Source of the DNA: Planctomycetales bacterium 71-10
Lineage (GTDB): Bacteria > Planctomycetota > Planctomycetia > Isosphaerales > Isosphaeraceae
DNA length: 48,645 bases
Assembly: GCA_001898385.1 (NCBI GenBank)
Contig: MKTT01000132.1
Location: 1 to 48,645 of the forward strand
Direction of reading: 5' to 3'
Shown here: positions 16,528 to 23,383 of the stretch, one piece after another
Layout of the letters: each line of letters begins with the position of its first letter
Numbering within the stretch: position 1 is the stretch's first letter
Notes under the pieces: generated by a model
The model's input: only the letters and a program-made list of their open reading frames with translations
Databases searched by the model: none
What the model was told of the DNA's origin: nothing
Made by a program: the position numbers and the translations under genes

Positions 16528-17058
16528 ATGACCCGCACCCGCCGCATCGCCATCGCCATCGTCCTCGCCCTGGTCGCCGGCCGGGGCGCCGCCTCGTCGG
16601 CCCGCGCCGACTTCCTCGCGACCGTCGCCGTCGCGGTCGCCCCCGAGGCCGGCGGTTGGTTCCGCTACGAGTATTCCGTCGAGGTCGGCGCGACGAGCAC
16701 GCTCCCCGCCGTCCAGCTCGACATCGCGGTCTCGGTCGACGCCGACCTTCAAGGAGTCGAAGCGGCCGACGGTTGGTCGTTCGACTACGACGCGGCGGCC
16801 GGCGCCATCTCGTTCTTCGCGGACGCGGTCGACGCCCCGGTCGCGCCGGGCTCCTCGGCCGCCTTCGCCTTCCTGAGCCGACTCGCCCCCGCCGGCATGG
16901 ACTACTTCCTCGTCGGCGTCGACCCGCCCGGGTTCGAGGTGCTCGACGGCATGATCGCCGCCCCCGGCGTCGCCGTCCCCGAGCCGTCGTCGCTCGCGCT
17001 CCTCGGCGCGGCGGCCTGCCTCGGGCTCGCCGGGCTGGCCGGCGCCCGCCGCGGCTGA
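16528..17058 (+). CDS. Small PEP-CTERM sorting domain protein
   Basis: 176 residues from ATG 16528; an alternative ATG at 16492 overlaps the previous stop (ATGA) and would add 12 residues. A signal peptide (RRIAIAIVLALVAGRGAASSARA) precedes a beta-rich domain of about 120 residues and a C-terminal VAVPEPSSLALLGAAACLGLAGLAGARRG, which is the PEP-CTERM sorting signal (VPEP, hydrophobic helix, Arg tail). It should be exported and anchored or released by the exosortase system. The overlap with the beta-propeller gene suggests that the two act together at the cell surface; their target is not known. Confidence 0.88.
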   Translation: MTRTRRIAIAIVLALVAGRGAASSARADFLATVAVAVAPEAGGWFRYEYSVEVGATSTLPAVQLDIAVSVDADLQGVEAADGWSFDYDAAAGAISFFADAVDAPVAPGSSAAFAFLSRLAPAGMDYFLVGVDPPGFEVLDGMIAAPGVAVPEPSSLALLGAAACLGLAGLAGARRG

Positions 17059-17079
17059 TCGGAGGGCCGGCCGAAATGA

Positions 17080-17133
17080 GACGGCGTCGCCGCGACCGGC
17101 CCCGCAAGGTGGGGCGGTCGCGGCGACGCCGTC
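17080..17133. terminator. 19-bp bidirectional hairpin terminator
   Basis: The arm 17080-17098 is the exact reverse complement of 17115-17133, and the pairing continues inward with one bulge (GCCCC/GGGG). It sits between the convergent stops of the PEP-CTERM gene (17058) and the Met/Cys-rich gene (17160), so it probably ends both transcripts. Confidence 0.75.
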
Positions 17134-17159
17134 GGCGCTTCGAAGGCGGTCGGCCCGGC

Positions 17160-17615
17160 TCAGCAGGAGCAGCAGACCGGCATGCCGTTCATGCAGACGC
17201 AGCAGACGCAGCCCGACTTCATCATGGCCGTCATGCAGTCGCAGCAGGCCTGGATCATCTTGCAGCACTCGGGGTCGCCGCTGGTGCAGGTCATCATGAC
17301 CCCGTCGGCCGTCGGCTCGCACTTGCACATGGCCATCGCCATGTTGCAGCAGCACATCATCATCCCGTTCATCATCATGCAGCACGAGCACATGCCGCCG
17401 GCCATCATGGTGCAGAGGTTCTGCATCATCGAGGCCGTCGTCGCGTCGTCGCACTTGCAGATCATCCTCATCCCGCCGTCGCACTTCTCCATCGTGATCG
17501 TGCAGCGGGGGACCATCATCCACTGGGGCGTCGTCGGCATGGCCGCGCCGGAGGCCATGCCCCCCATGCCCATGTTCATGCCCATCGCGCCCCGTTCCAT
17601 CATCATCGCGGTCAT
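17160..17615 (-). CDS. Met/Cys-rich protein with duplicated CxCCxxMNGMxxCC module
   Basis: 151 residues, of which 37 are Met and 26 are Cys (about 42% together). The first 33 residues are Met/Gly-rich without Cys; from residue 38 on, Cys-rich segments alternate with Met runs. CxCCxxMNGMxxCC occurs twice, at residues 76-89 and 136-149, exactly 60 apart, and flanking DGxM and CKC elements also repeat (46 and 104), so the C-terminal two thirds look like a tandem duplication. GGAGAG lies 7 bases before the ATG. No signal peptide or membrane span is clear. I do not recognise the family. The composition suggests soft-metal (copper, silver, zinc) binding or a thiol-rich redox/structural role; this is inference. 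It is divergent from the gene at 17911 over an AT-rich palindromic region. Confidence 0.8.
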   Translation of the reverse strand: MTAMMMERGAMGMNMGMGGMASGAAMPTTPQWMMVPRCTITMEKCDGGMRMICKCDDATTASMMQNLCTMMAGGMCSCCMMMNGMMMCCCNMAMAMCKCEPTADGVMMTCTSGDPECCKMIQACCDCMTAMMKSGCVCCVCMNGMPVCCSC

Positions 17616-17689
17616 CGTCGATCTCTCCGGGTTGGAAGCCGGCTGCTCGTCCCTTTCGAGGGCGACCCTCGGGCCGCCCGACCCCCGAA

Positions 17690-17719
17690 TTTATAGCGGC
17701 GTCCCCACCGCCGACGCAA
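17690..17719 (-). promoter_or_regulatory. Candidate promoter of the Met/Cys-rich gene
   Basis: Read on the minus strand, TTGCGT (17719-17714) and TATAAA (17695-17690) are 18 bases apart, ending about 75 bases upstream of the ATG at 17615. It lies in a markedly AT-rich stretch next to the palindromes at 17728-17750. Confidence 0.5.
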
Positions 17720-17727
17720 GGAAATTC

Positions 17728-17750
17728 CATCAAAGAATTTTGATGCATCA
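17728..17750. promoter_or_regulatory. Overlapping palindromes, candidate operator
   Basis: CATCAAA-GAAT-TTTGATG (17728-17745) is a perfect 7-bp inverted repeat, and TGATGCATCA (17741-17750) is a perfect 10-base palindrome that shares its right arm. They lie between the two divergent promoters and just upstream of the minus-strand -35 box. AT-rich dyads are typical operators of Rrf2-type regulators, and an Rrf2 gene follows at 18185; the link is inferred. Confidence 0.5.
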
Positions 17751-17836
17751 TGACCTTCTCGATCACTCTGATCGGGTCGCGGTTCTTTCGCGGGGATGAA
17801 TTCTGACAAACTGGCTGGGGATAGTGGGGATTCAAC

Positions 17837-17864
17837 TTGACTAAGACAGTAGGGATGGTAATAT
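17837..17864 (+). promoter_or_regulatory. Candidate promoter of the small ORF and Rrf2 gene
   Basis: TTGACT (17837-17842) and TAATAT (17859-17864) are 16 bases apart. The predicted transcript would start near 17871, so the ATG codons at 17875 and 17878 would be almost leaderless, whereas the ATG at 17911 has a GAGG 8 bases upstream. Confidence 0.55.
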
Positions 17865-17910
17865 TCCGTCGGAGATGATGATCGACCTTCAGAAGTCCGA
17901 GGTCTCGCAG

Positions 17911-18129
17911 ATGTCCCGAATCCACTGGACGGTCTCTCCTTCGGCGACCCAGGTCTCGACCGCGACGATCCCGACGTTCAACGCGGGTGAGGGCGGGTTC
18001 GGCGCGGCGAACGGCGGGTTCGCGGTGTCCGGCCCGTGGGCGGCGATCTATCGGCTGGCCTACGAGCGGGCCCTGGCGGCGACGTCGCCGTCGCGGTTCC
18101 AGCGGATGCTGGAGCCCTGTTGGAATTGA
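17911..18129 (+). CDS. Small hypothetical protein upstream of an Rrf2 gene
   Basis: 72 residues from ATG 17911 (MSRIHWTVSPSATQVST...), chosen for GAGG at 17899-17902; ATGs at 17875/17878 would add 12 or 11 residues but leave almost no leader. The N-terminal half is Ser/Thr/Gly-rich and the C-terminal half looks helical (WAAIYRLAYERALAATSPSRFQRMLEPCWN). It ends 55 bases before the Rrf2 start, so the two are probably co-transcribed from the promoter at 17837. No function can be assigned. Codon third positions are GC-rich as in real genes here, which supports coding, but the evidence is modest. Confidence 0.6.
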   Translation: MSRIHWTVSPSATQVSTATIPTFNAGEGGFGAANGGFAVSGPWAAIYRLAYERALAATSPSRFQRMLEPCWN

Positions 18130-18184
18130 CGAGGCCGGGCGTCGACGTCGATGCCACCCGGAGGTTCCAGGGGGGGGGACGGGG

Positions 18185-18595
18185 ATGAAACTCTCGGCGA
18201 AGGCGGAGTATGCGTGCCTGGCCGTGATGGCGCTGGCCGATCGGCACGAGGTCGACCGGCCGGTGCCGATCCGGGAGATCGCCGACGCCCACGAGATCCC
18301 CGAGACCTTCCTGACGCAGATCCTGATCCGGCTGAAGGGGGCGGGGCTGGTGACCAGCACGCGGGGGTCGTCCGGGGGCTACCGCCTGGCCCGCGACCCG
18401 ATGTCGATCTCGCTGGGGGACGTCCTGCGGGTCATCGACGGCGACCCGCTCCTGGACCGCCCCGCCCGACGCTCGACGCCGAGCGCCCTGGTCCGGCTGT
18501 GGGAGCGGCTCCAGGCGTCGCAGCTGGACATCCTGGACCGGACGACGATCGCCCACCTCGCCGACGAGGAGCGGGCGCGCGACTGGACGATCTGA
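18185..18595 (+). CDS. Rrf2-family transcriptional regulator without cluster cysteines
   Basis: 136 residues from ATG 18185, which gives the canonical Rrf2 N-terminus MKLSAKAEYACLAVMALA and follows a G-rich ribosome binding site. The winged HTH (IREIADAHEIPETFLTQILIRLKGAGLVTSTRG, then SSGGYRLARDPMSISLGDVLRVIDG) is intact. Unlike the Rrf2 protein at 14514 it lacks the three C-terminal cysteines, so it is unlikely to hold the same Fe-S cluster; its effector is unknown. It shares the C-terminal DWTI with the other Rrf2 protein. Its position behind the divergent Met/Cys-rich locus suggests that it regulates that region. Confidence 0.9.
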   Translation: MKLSAKAEYACLAVMALADRHEVDRPVPIREIADAHEIPETFLTQILIRLKGAGLVTSTRGSSGGYRLARDPMSISLGDVLRVIDGDPLLDRPARRSTPSALVRLWERLQASQLDILDRTTIAHLADEERARDWTI

Positions 18596-18625
18596 GGGGG
18601 GACGCCGAGGCGGGCGTCGCCCCCC
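18596..18625. terminator. Hairpin between convergent Rrf2 and Dabb genes
   Basis: GGGGGGACGCC (18596-18606) pairs with GGCGTCGCCCCCC (18613-18625) with a single bulged G. It lies between stops at 18595 and 18639 and may serve both strands. Confidence 0.6.
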
Positions 18626-18638
18626 GCCGATCGCTCGC

Positions 18639-19049
18639 TCAGGGCTTGACCAGGTAGGAGTCGAAGACCCGGGCCTTCTCCATCCGGGCCTTGATGGCGG
18701 CGACGAAGTCGTCGTGCCGCGGGCTGGCGAGGTACTTGTCGCGGTACTTCCTGTCGGCGAAGACGACGTGCAGCGCGACGTCGAAGTCCTTCACGCTGGG
18801 GGGCTCCTCGACGTCCTCGGCCCGCTTGCCGATCGAGAACGAGACGGTCCCCTCGTGCTTCGTCAGGTACTTCTCGCAGTCCTTGACGAAGGCGTCGACC
18901 GCCTCCTTCGAATGGTCCTTCAGCGTGAAGAAGACCATGTGGGCCAGCGGAGGCCCCTCGGCCTCGTTCTTCGCGGACGACGCGAAGGCGGGGAAGGCCG
19001 CGGCGGCCCCGATCAGCAACAGCGAAGCGACGCAGAACGCTTTCATCAT
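18639..19049 (-). CDS. Exported Dabb-family (stress-responsive alpha/beta-barrel) protein
   Basis: 136 residues from the first of two adjacent ATGs (19049), which has GGAG 7 bases upstream. A signal peptide (MMKAFCVASLLLIGAAAAFPAFA) is followed by a ~100-residue Dabb domain: LAHMVFFTLKDHSKEAVDAFVKDCEKYL, VSFSIGKRAED and DVALHVVFADRKYRDKYLASPRHDDFVA. Dabb domains form dimeric ferredoxin-like barrels; their biochemical role is mostly unknown, though some relatives act on small aromatic or polyketide compounds. Planctomycetes often carry an exported version like this. The gene stands alone. Confidence 0.88.
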   Translation of the reverse strand: MMKAFCVASLLLIGAAAAFPAFASSAKNEAEGPPLAHMVFFTLKDHSKEAVDAFVKDCEKYLTKHEGTVSFSIGKRAEDVEEPPSVKDFDVALHVVFADRKYRDKYLASPRHDDFVAAIKARMEKARVFDSYLVKP

Positions 19050-19729
19050 GGCTCGTCTCCGGTTCCTCTCGATCCCAGCCGGTCCCAGACGATGGACCGG
19101 CGACCATGATGACCCCCGCGCCCGCCCTCCGCAAGCGGGGGCCGCACCCCGCCCCGCTTTCCCGCCGGCCCCTTCGCGGGTGCCGGGAAATGGGTCCGTT
19201 CGTCGCCGTCGCTGACGCCATGGTGTGCCGCAAGTTGCATGGTGGCAACGGTTTGTTGTGCGCCCGAGTTGGCTTCGGTCGTCGAAGTCGATGGGGTGTC
19301 GCAGCCCTGTCGACGTGTCCCCGACGGGTCGAGGGCCGGGGCTCGGTGATTGCGCGGGCGCGGGAGGGGCCGGATCCGCCCCCCGGCATCCTGTTGATCC
19401 TGCTCGGCGAGTTGTCAAAGATCCCTATCGAGGACGTTCGACGGGGATCTCGCGGCGATTTCAGGAATCCGCCCGAAGTTCGAAGAAACGCAACGCGGTC
19501 GCGCCTGCGAGACCCGCCTGGGCAGAGGAACCTCGGCGTCAGGATTCGCCGCAACCATCCCAAGCCTGATTCTCAGGGGGAGCTGCGAGATGATCCGAAG
19601 AGGCGGATACCAATGTTGATCGCCATGGTGGGAAATGGCGAATCGGAGGGACTCAAGCGGATGGAACTTCCGGACGATCTGGGCCGAACGGAAGTATGTC
19701 GAGTCTCGCCTCGGGTGCAGGTGGGTAAG
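19050..19729. other. 680-base region without a credible gene
   Basis: Short open frames exist on both strands but none has a convincing start, ribosome binding site or recognisable domain, and several overlap the tRNA. The base composition is slightly less GC-rich than the neighbouring genes. I see no repeat or RNA structure that I can name. Confidence 0.6.
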
Positions 19730-19802
19730 TGGAGCCGAAGGGGATCGAACCCTCAACCTCAGCATTGCGAACGCTGCGCTCTCCCAATTGAGCTACGGCC
19801 CC
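19730..19802 (-). tRNA. tRNA-Ala(CGC)
   Basis: 73 bases on the minus strand forming a complete cloverleaf: acceptor GGGGCCG/CGGCTCC with one G-U pair, D stem GCTC/GAGC, anticodon stem CAGCG/TGCTG with loop TTCGCAA, and T arm with GGTTCGATCCC-type sequence. The anticodon CGC reads Ala codon GCG, useful in this GC-rich genome. The discriminator base is A; CCA is not encoded and must be added after transcription. Confidence 0.93.
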
Positions 19803-19822
19803 GATCAGCTTCGGGTACGGGT

Positions 19823-19851
19823 AGAATAGCGGCGTCCGGGCCTGGATGCAA
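19823..19851 (-). promoter_or_regulatory. Promoter of tRNA-Ala
   Basis: On the minus strand TTGCAT (19851-19846) and TATTCT (19828-19823) are 17 bases apart, and the tRNA 5' end lies 20 bases after the -10 box. This is a good sigma70-like match. It overlaps the upstream region of the plus-strand gene at 19890. Confidence 0.65.
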
Positions 19852-19889
19852 GGCGCTGGTGGCGGAAATGGAAGGCGGAGGCGTCGAAG

Positions 19890-20798
19890 ATGAGGAAAGC
19901 GTGGCGGTGGATGCCGGTGGCGATCGTCCTGGTCGCGGCGATGGGGGCCGAGGGGCGGGCGTTCGACGAGCCCTGGGCGTTCGCCCGTTGGAAGCCGGTC
20001 GGCGACGGCCCGGTCTTCGCGGGGACGGGGGGCGGGTCGTGGGACGGTCGGCTCCGCGAACGCGGGTTCATCCTCCCCGAGGGCGACGGATACACCCTCT
20101 GGTATACGGGTTATGAACGCGACAAGCCCCTGAGGATGTCGCTCGGGCGGGCCGTCTCGGGGGACGGTGCCGATTGGCGGCGGGATGAGAGGAATCCCGT
20201 CTTCCGAGACGCCTGGGCGGAGGACGTCTTCGTCGCCCGGGTCGACGGGGGCTACCAGATGTTCGCGGAGGGGCGGGGCGATATTGTGCATCGGCTGACG
20301 TCGGCCGACGGCGTCCGCTGGGCCGACCACGGCTCGCTCGACGTCCGCAACGCCGACGGCTCGCCCATCGAGCCGGGCTCGTTCGGCACGCCGACCGCCT
20401 GGTTCGAGGGGGGCGTGTGGCACCTGTTCTACGAGCGCGGGGACATGGGCGTGTGGCTCGCGACCAGCCGCGACCTCAAGGTCTGGACCAACGTCCGCGA
20501 CGAGCCGGTCCTGGCCCGCGGCCCGGAGCCGTTCGACCGGGCCCAGATCGCCCTCAACCAGGTCGTCCGCCGCGGCGGCTGGTATTACGCCTTCTATCAC
20601 GCCCTGGCCGACGTCGCCGTCCGCGACTGGACCACGAACCTCGCCCGCTCGCGCGACCTGATCCACTGGGAGAAATATCCCGGCAACCCCATCATCGGCG
20701 GCAACCGCTCCAGCGCCGTGCTGGTCCCGACGCCCCGGGGCGATCGCCTCTACACGATGCACCCGGACGTCCGGATGTTCGAACCGGCCGAGGAGTGA
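19890..20798 (+). CDS. Secreted glycosidase-like five-bladed beta-propeller protein (GH43/GH130-like)
   Basis: 302 residues with a signal peptide (MRKAWRWMPVAIVLVAAMGAEG). The sequence shows repeated propeller-blade patterns: GFILPEGDGYTLWYTGYER, RRDERNPVFRDAWAEDVFVARVDGGYQMFAEGR, TSADGVRWADHG, GTPTAWFEGGVWHLFYER, ATSRDLKVWTNV, ARSRDLIHWEKYPGNPIIGGN. This is typical of glycosyl hydrolases of the GH43/GH62/GH130 fold. Conserved acidic residues such as the Asp in AEDVF could be catalytic, but the family cannot be fixed by eye. It converges on another glycosidase-like gene whose stop is 9 bases away. Confidence 0.82.
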   Translation: MRKAWRWMPVAIVLVAAMGAEGRAFDEPWAFARWKPVGDGPVFAGTGGGSWDGRLRERGFILPEGDGYTLWYTGYERDKPLRMSLGRAVSGDGADWRRDERNPVFRDAWAEDVFVARVDGGYQMFAEGRGDIVHRLTSADGVRWADHGSLDVRNADGSPIEPGSFGTPTAWFEGGVWHLFYERGDMGVWLATSRDLKVWTNVRDEPVLARGPEPFDRAQIALNQVVRRGGWYYAFYHALADVAVRDWTTNLARSRDLIHWEKYPGNPIIGGNRSSAVLVPTPRGDRLYTMHPDVRMFEPAEE

Positions 20799-20807
20799 CG
20801 GCCCGGG

Positions 20808-22538
20808 TCAGTCGCCGACCTTCGCCGGGGCCGAGATCGCCCGGCCATACTCTTCGAGGAGCCGGTACTTGCGCTCCCAGGTGGTGTACATGAAGCCGTC
20901 GACGCTCCGGACGTCCCGGGCCGCGGCGTGCCAGGCGGTGAAGCCGGAGAGGTCGTCGACGTCGTAGTAGCCGGCGAGGACTTGGCGGTGGCCGCGGCCG
21001 GCGAAGAAGGCCAGGCTCTCGGCCGCCTTGCCGGAGTTCCAGTTGGCGATCGTCACGCGCGGCGGGAGGCCCAGCCACGAGCCCTCCAGGGTGCCGTTGA
21101 CCAGGTAGTACGGGCCGGCGACGGCGTTGTGCGTCGGGTCGAACATGTCCGACCCGACGGCGATCTCGCACCCGGGGGCGACCTCGTCCAGGATCGCCAC
21201 GCAGCGCCGGGCGTTCTCGGCGAGGATCGCGCCCGGGGTCAGCTTGCGGTCGAGGCACGAGCGGTCCCAGTTGAGGCAGCGGATCTCGTCGTGGCTCATG
21301 AAGAAGGCGCGGGGGCGGAACAGCTCGTTCACGCGCCGAGCCTGGTCGCGGAGCAGGGCCTCGACCTTCGGGTCGGAAGGGCAGCACATCACCTGCGAGC
21401 CGTGGACGGCGATCGGGTGGTGCCAGCTCACGCGGAGCGCCTGGCCGTCGCGAATCCGGCTCGCGGGGGCGAGGCGGATCGGCGGGCCGTCGTGGGCGAA
21501 GGAGTATTCGCCGTCCCAGGGGTCGCGGCCGAGCTTCGGGTCGGCCACGGGGTCGAAGTCGCGGCCCTTCTCGTAGGTGGTCTTCCCGTCGTCGGAGGCG
21601 ACGACGAGCGGGCAGCCCTCGCGGCGCAGGACGTTCATCAGGCCCAGGGGCTCGATGGAGACGTCGTCGACCCAGACGTCCCCCTCGGACGGCCCCCAGA
21701 GGCCGACGTAGGCGTTGACTTTCGACTGGTCGAGGCTGTTGAAGACGACGTCGACCCGCTTCCAGTCCTGGGTGCTCGCGACGCCGCCCTCGAAGAACGT
21801 CAGCGCGCGGCCCCCCTCGCCGGTGCCAAGGATCAGCAGGCGGAAGCACGCGGCGGGGCGCAGGCCCTGCGCCTTGATCCAGGCCGAGAAGCGATAGGCC
21901 CGATGCGGCTCGACGTCGACGGCCTGCATGACGCGGCGGTTCGGCGAGGGCCCCGCGGCGGCCAACCGGAGCGACCGGCGGCCGGAATGACGGACGGACT
22001 CGTCCACGAACGAGCCCGCGCCGGGGTCGTCCTGGAAGGCGAAGCCGTCGAGGCGGTCGCCGCGGGCGTCCTCCATGCCGCCGTTGCGGTAGAGGGGCGT
22101 GGCGGGGGGGACGGGCCGGGCCTCTCGGCCCCGGACGACGAACGGGGCGGCCTCGACGGGGAGCCCTTCGGCCAGGTCGGGGTCGTGGGCGAGCAGGCCG
22201 GACGAGTAGCCGACGGGGAAGACGGCCGGGATGATCTCCACGCCCGCGGCCTCGGCCGCGTCGCGGAGGCGGCGGACGTTGGCGAAGTAACGGTCCGGCA
22301 CGCGGTCCAGGACGTTCAGCTTGTAGTCGGCCAGCATCAGGCCGTTGTACCCGGCCTTCGCGGCGCGACGGGTCAGGGCGATCAGCTCGTCGGCGGACTC
22401 GTCGGCCTGGAGGTTCGTGCTGGAATAGAACCAGCGCCTCGCGTAGGCGGGGCCGTCGCCCCCGGGCGTTTGCGAACGCGCCGTCGGGATCAGGACGACG
22501 CCGACCAGGGCCCCGAGGATCGTCCATCGCGTCGCCAT
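20808..22538 (-). CDS. Secreted glycosyl hydrolase-like protein with internal carbohydrate-binding module
   Basis: 576 residues from ATG 22538 (GGGGGTG upstream), giving a signal peptide (WTILGALVGVVLIPTARS). Residues ~30-115 start a TIM barrel (RRWFYSSTNLQADES, AKAGYNGLMLADYKL, AAEAAGVEIIPAVFP). A jelly-roll carbohydrate-binding module is inserted at about 140-300 (RNGGMEDARGDRLDGF, DESVRHSGRRSLRL, DVWVDDVSIEPLG), after which the barrel resumes (RAFFMSHDEIRCLNWD, GCEIAVGSDMFDPTHNA, TIANWNSGKA, GYYDVDDLSGFTAW). The HDE motif is a plausible catalytic site. Substrate unknown; a polysaccharide-related role is inferred from the module and neighbours. Confidence 0.8.
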   Translation of the reverse strand: MATRWTILGALVGVVLIPTARSQTPGGDGPAYARRWFYSSTNLQADESADELIALTRRAAKAGYNGLMLADYKLNVLDRVPDRYFANVRRLRDAAEAAGVEIIPAVFPVGYSSGLLAHDPDLAEGLPVEAAPFVVRGREARPVPPATPLYRNGGMEDARGDRLDGFAFQDDPGAGSFVDESVRHSGRRSLRLAAAGPSPNRRVMQAVDVEPHRAYRFSAWIKAQGLRPAACFRLLILGTGEGGRALTFFEGGVASTQDWKRVDVVFNSLDQSKVNAYVGLWGPSEGDVWVDDVSIEPLGLMNVLRREGCPLVVASDDGKTTYEKGRDFDPVADPKLGRDPWDGEYSFAHDGPPIRLAPASRIRDGQALRVSWHHPIAVHGSQVMCCPSDPKVEALLRDQARRVNELFRPRAFFMSHDEIRCLNWDRSCLDRKLTPGAILAENARRCVAILDEVAPGCEIAVGSDMFDPTHNAVAGPYYLVNGTLEGSWLGLPPRVTIANWNSGKAAESLAFFAGRGHRQVLAGYYDVDDLSGFTAWHAAARDVRSVDGFMYTTWERKYRLLEEYGRAISAPAKVGD

Positions 22539-22826
22539 GTCGCACCCCCGTTCGCGGACGGCCTTCGTCCTCTTCGACCGGGCCGAGGTTACGCCTCCCC
22601 ATGCGCGCCGGCAAGGGCCGACCCGGCCGGTGACCCGATGGCCGCCGCCGATTTGGAGACGATCCCGTTCGAGGAGCATCGCCGGGCACGACGGCCCGGC
22701 CGCTCAGGGGACTTGGAGATGCAAAGTCGCGGGCCGGTTCGAGGCTTGGGATTGCAAAGTTTTGGCCTGGACCTGTACCATGATTCCGACATCGCGAACG
22801 ATCCGCGAGCCGGAGGCGGCGAGGCC

Positions 22827-23360
22827 ATGGCGTATGATCCCGACTTCGATGGGGCGATCGTCAAGCGGCCCGGATGGGCGGCCGACCGGCCGATGGATCG
22901 GCCGCCGTACGACCTCTGGACCTGGGTCTACCTGGCCAACCTGCCCGTGGCCACGTTCCTGGGATTCCTCGCGGCGTATGGGCCGGGGTTGATCGGGATG
23001 GGCCTGGGCGTCGCGGGATTGTATGCGGGGGGGCGGTGGAGGTGCCGCGCCAATCCGCGGGCGGTCCGGATGGTGTCGTACGGCGGGCTGATCACGGCGG
23101 CCCTCCAGATCTTCCCCTTGCTCCAGATCTTCGCCGGGATCCTGGGCATCGGCGCGGCGAGCGCTCTGGGCCAGCACCATGGCGCCGAGCCCATGGGGAC
23201 GCTGACCGCAGCGGGCGCGTTGATCGCGACGCTCGTCACGGGGATCGTCATGATCTCCCTGGCCGGGACGGCGGGCTTCTTCACCCTGGCCGTCCGCTAT
23301 GCGGTCTCGCCGTCGTTCCGCGCCGAGGTCGCCGAGCAGACCGGCCCGTTCAAGCTCTAG
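22827..23360 (+). CDS. Membrane protein of unknown function
   Basis: 177 residues from ATG 22827 (GGAGG and GAGG lie upstream); an in-frame ATG at 22720 would add a poorly structured extension. After a ~30-residue cytoplasmic-looking start rich in Asp/Pro/Arg (DRPMDRPPYDLWTW), three hydrophobic spans follow: VYLANLPVATFLGFLAAYGP with GLIGMGLGVAGLYAGG, YGGLITAALQIFPLLQIFAGILG, and GALIATLVTGIVMISLAGTAGFF. I do not recognise a family. It is divergent from the glycosidase-like gene to its left and convergent with the one to its right. Confidence 0.7.
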   Translation: MAYDPDFDGAIVKRPGWAADRPMDRPPYDLWTWVYLANLPVATFLGFLAAYGPGLIGMGLGVAGLYAGGRWRCRANPRAVRMVSYGGLITAALQIFPLLQIFAGILGIGAASALGQHHGAEPMGTLTAAGALIATLVTGIVMISLAGTAGFFTLAVRYAVSPSFRAEVAEQTGPFKL

Positions 23361-23383
23361 GCGCGGGTGTCGCCCGTTTGCCG

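Noticed and set aside
17182..17799. Plus-strand frame of about 205 residues rich in Met/His/Ile/Gln opposite the Met/Cys-rich gene
   Set aside because: It is the antisense shadow of the minus-strand Met/Cys-rich gene: no Shine-Dalgarno site, and it runs through the minus-strand promoter and the palindromic region.
19415..19765. Minus-strand frame of 116 residues that runs through the tRNA gene
   Set aside because: It overlaps tRNA-Ala, has no recognisable domain and no ribosome binding site.
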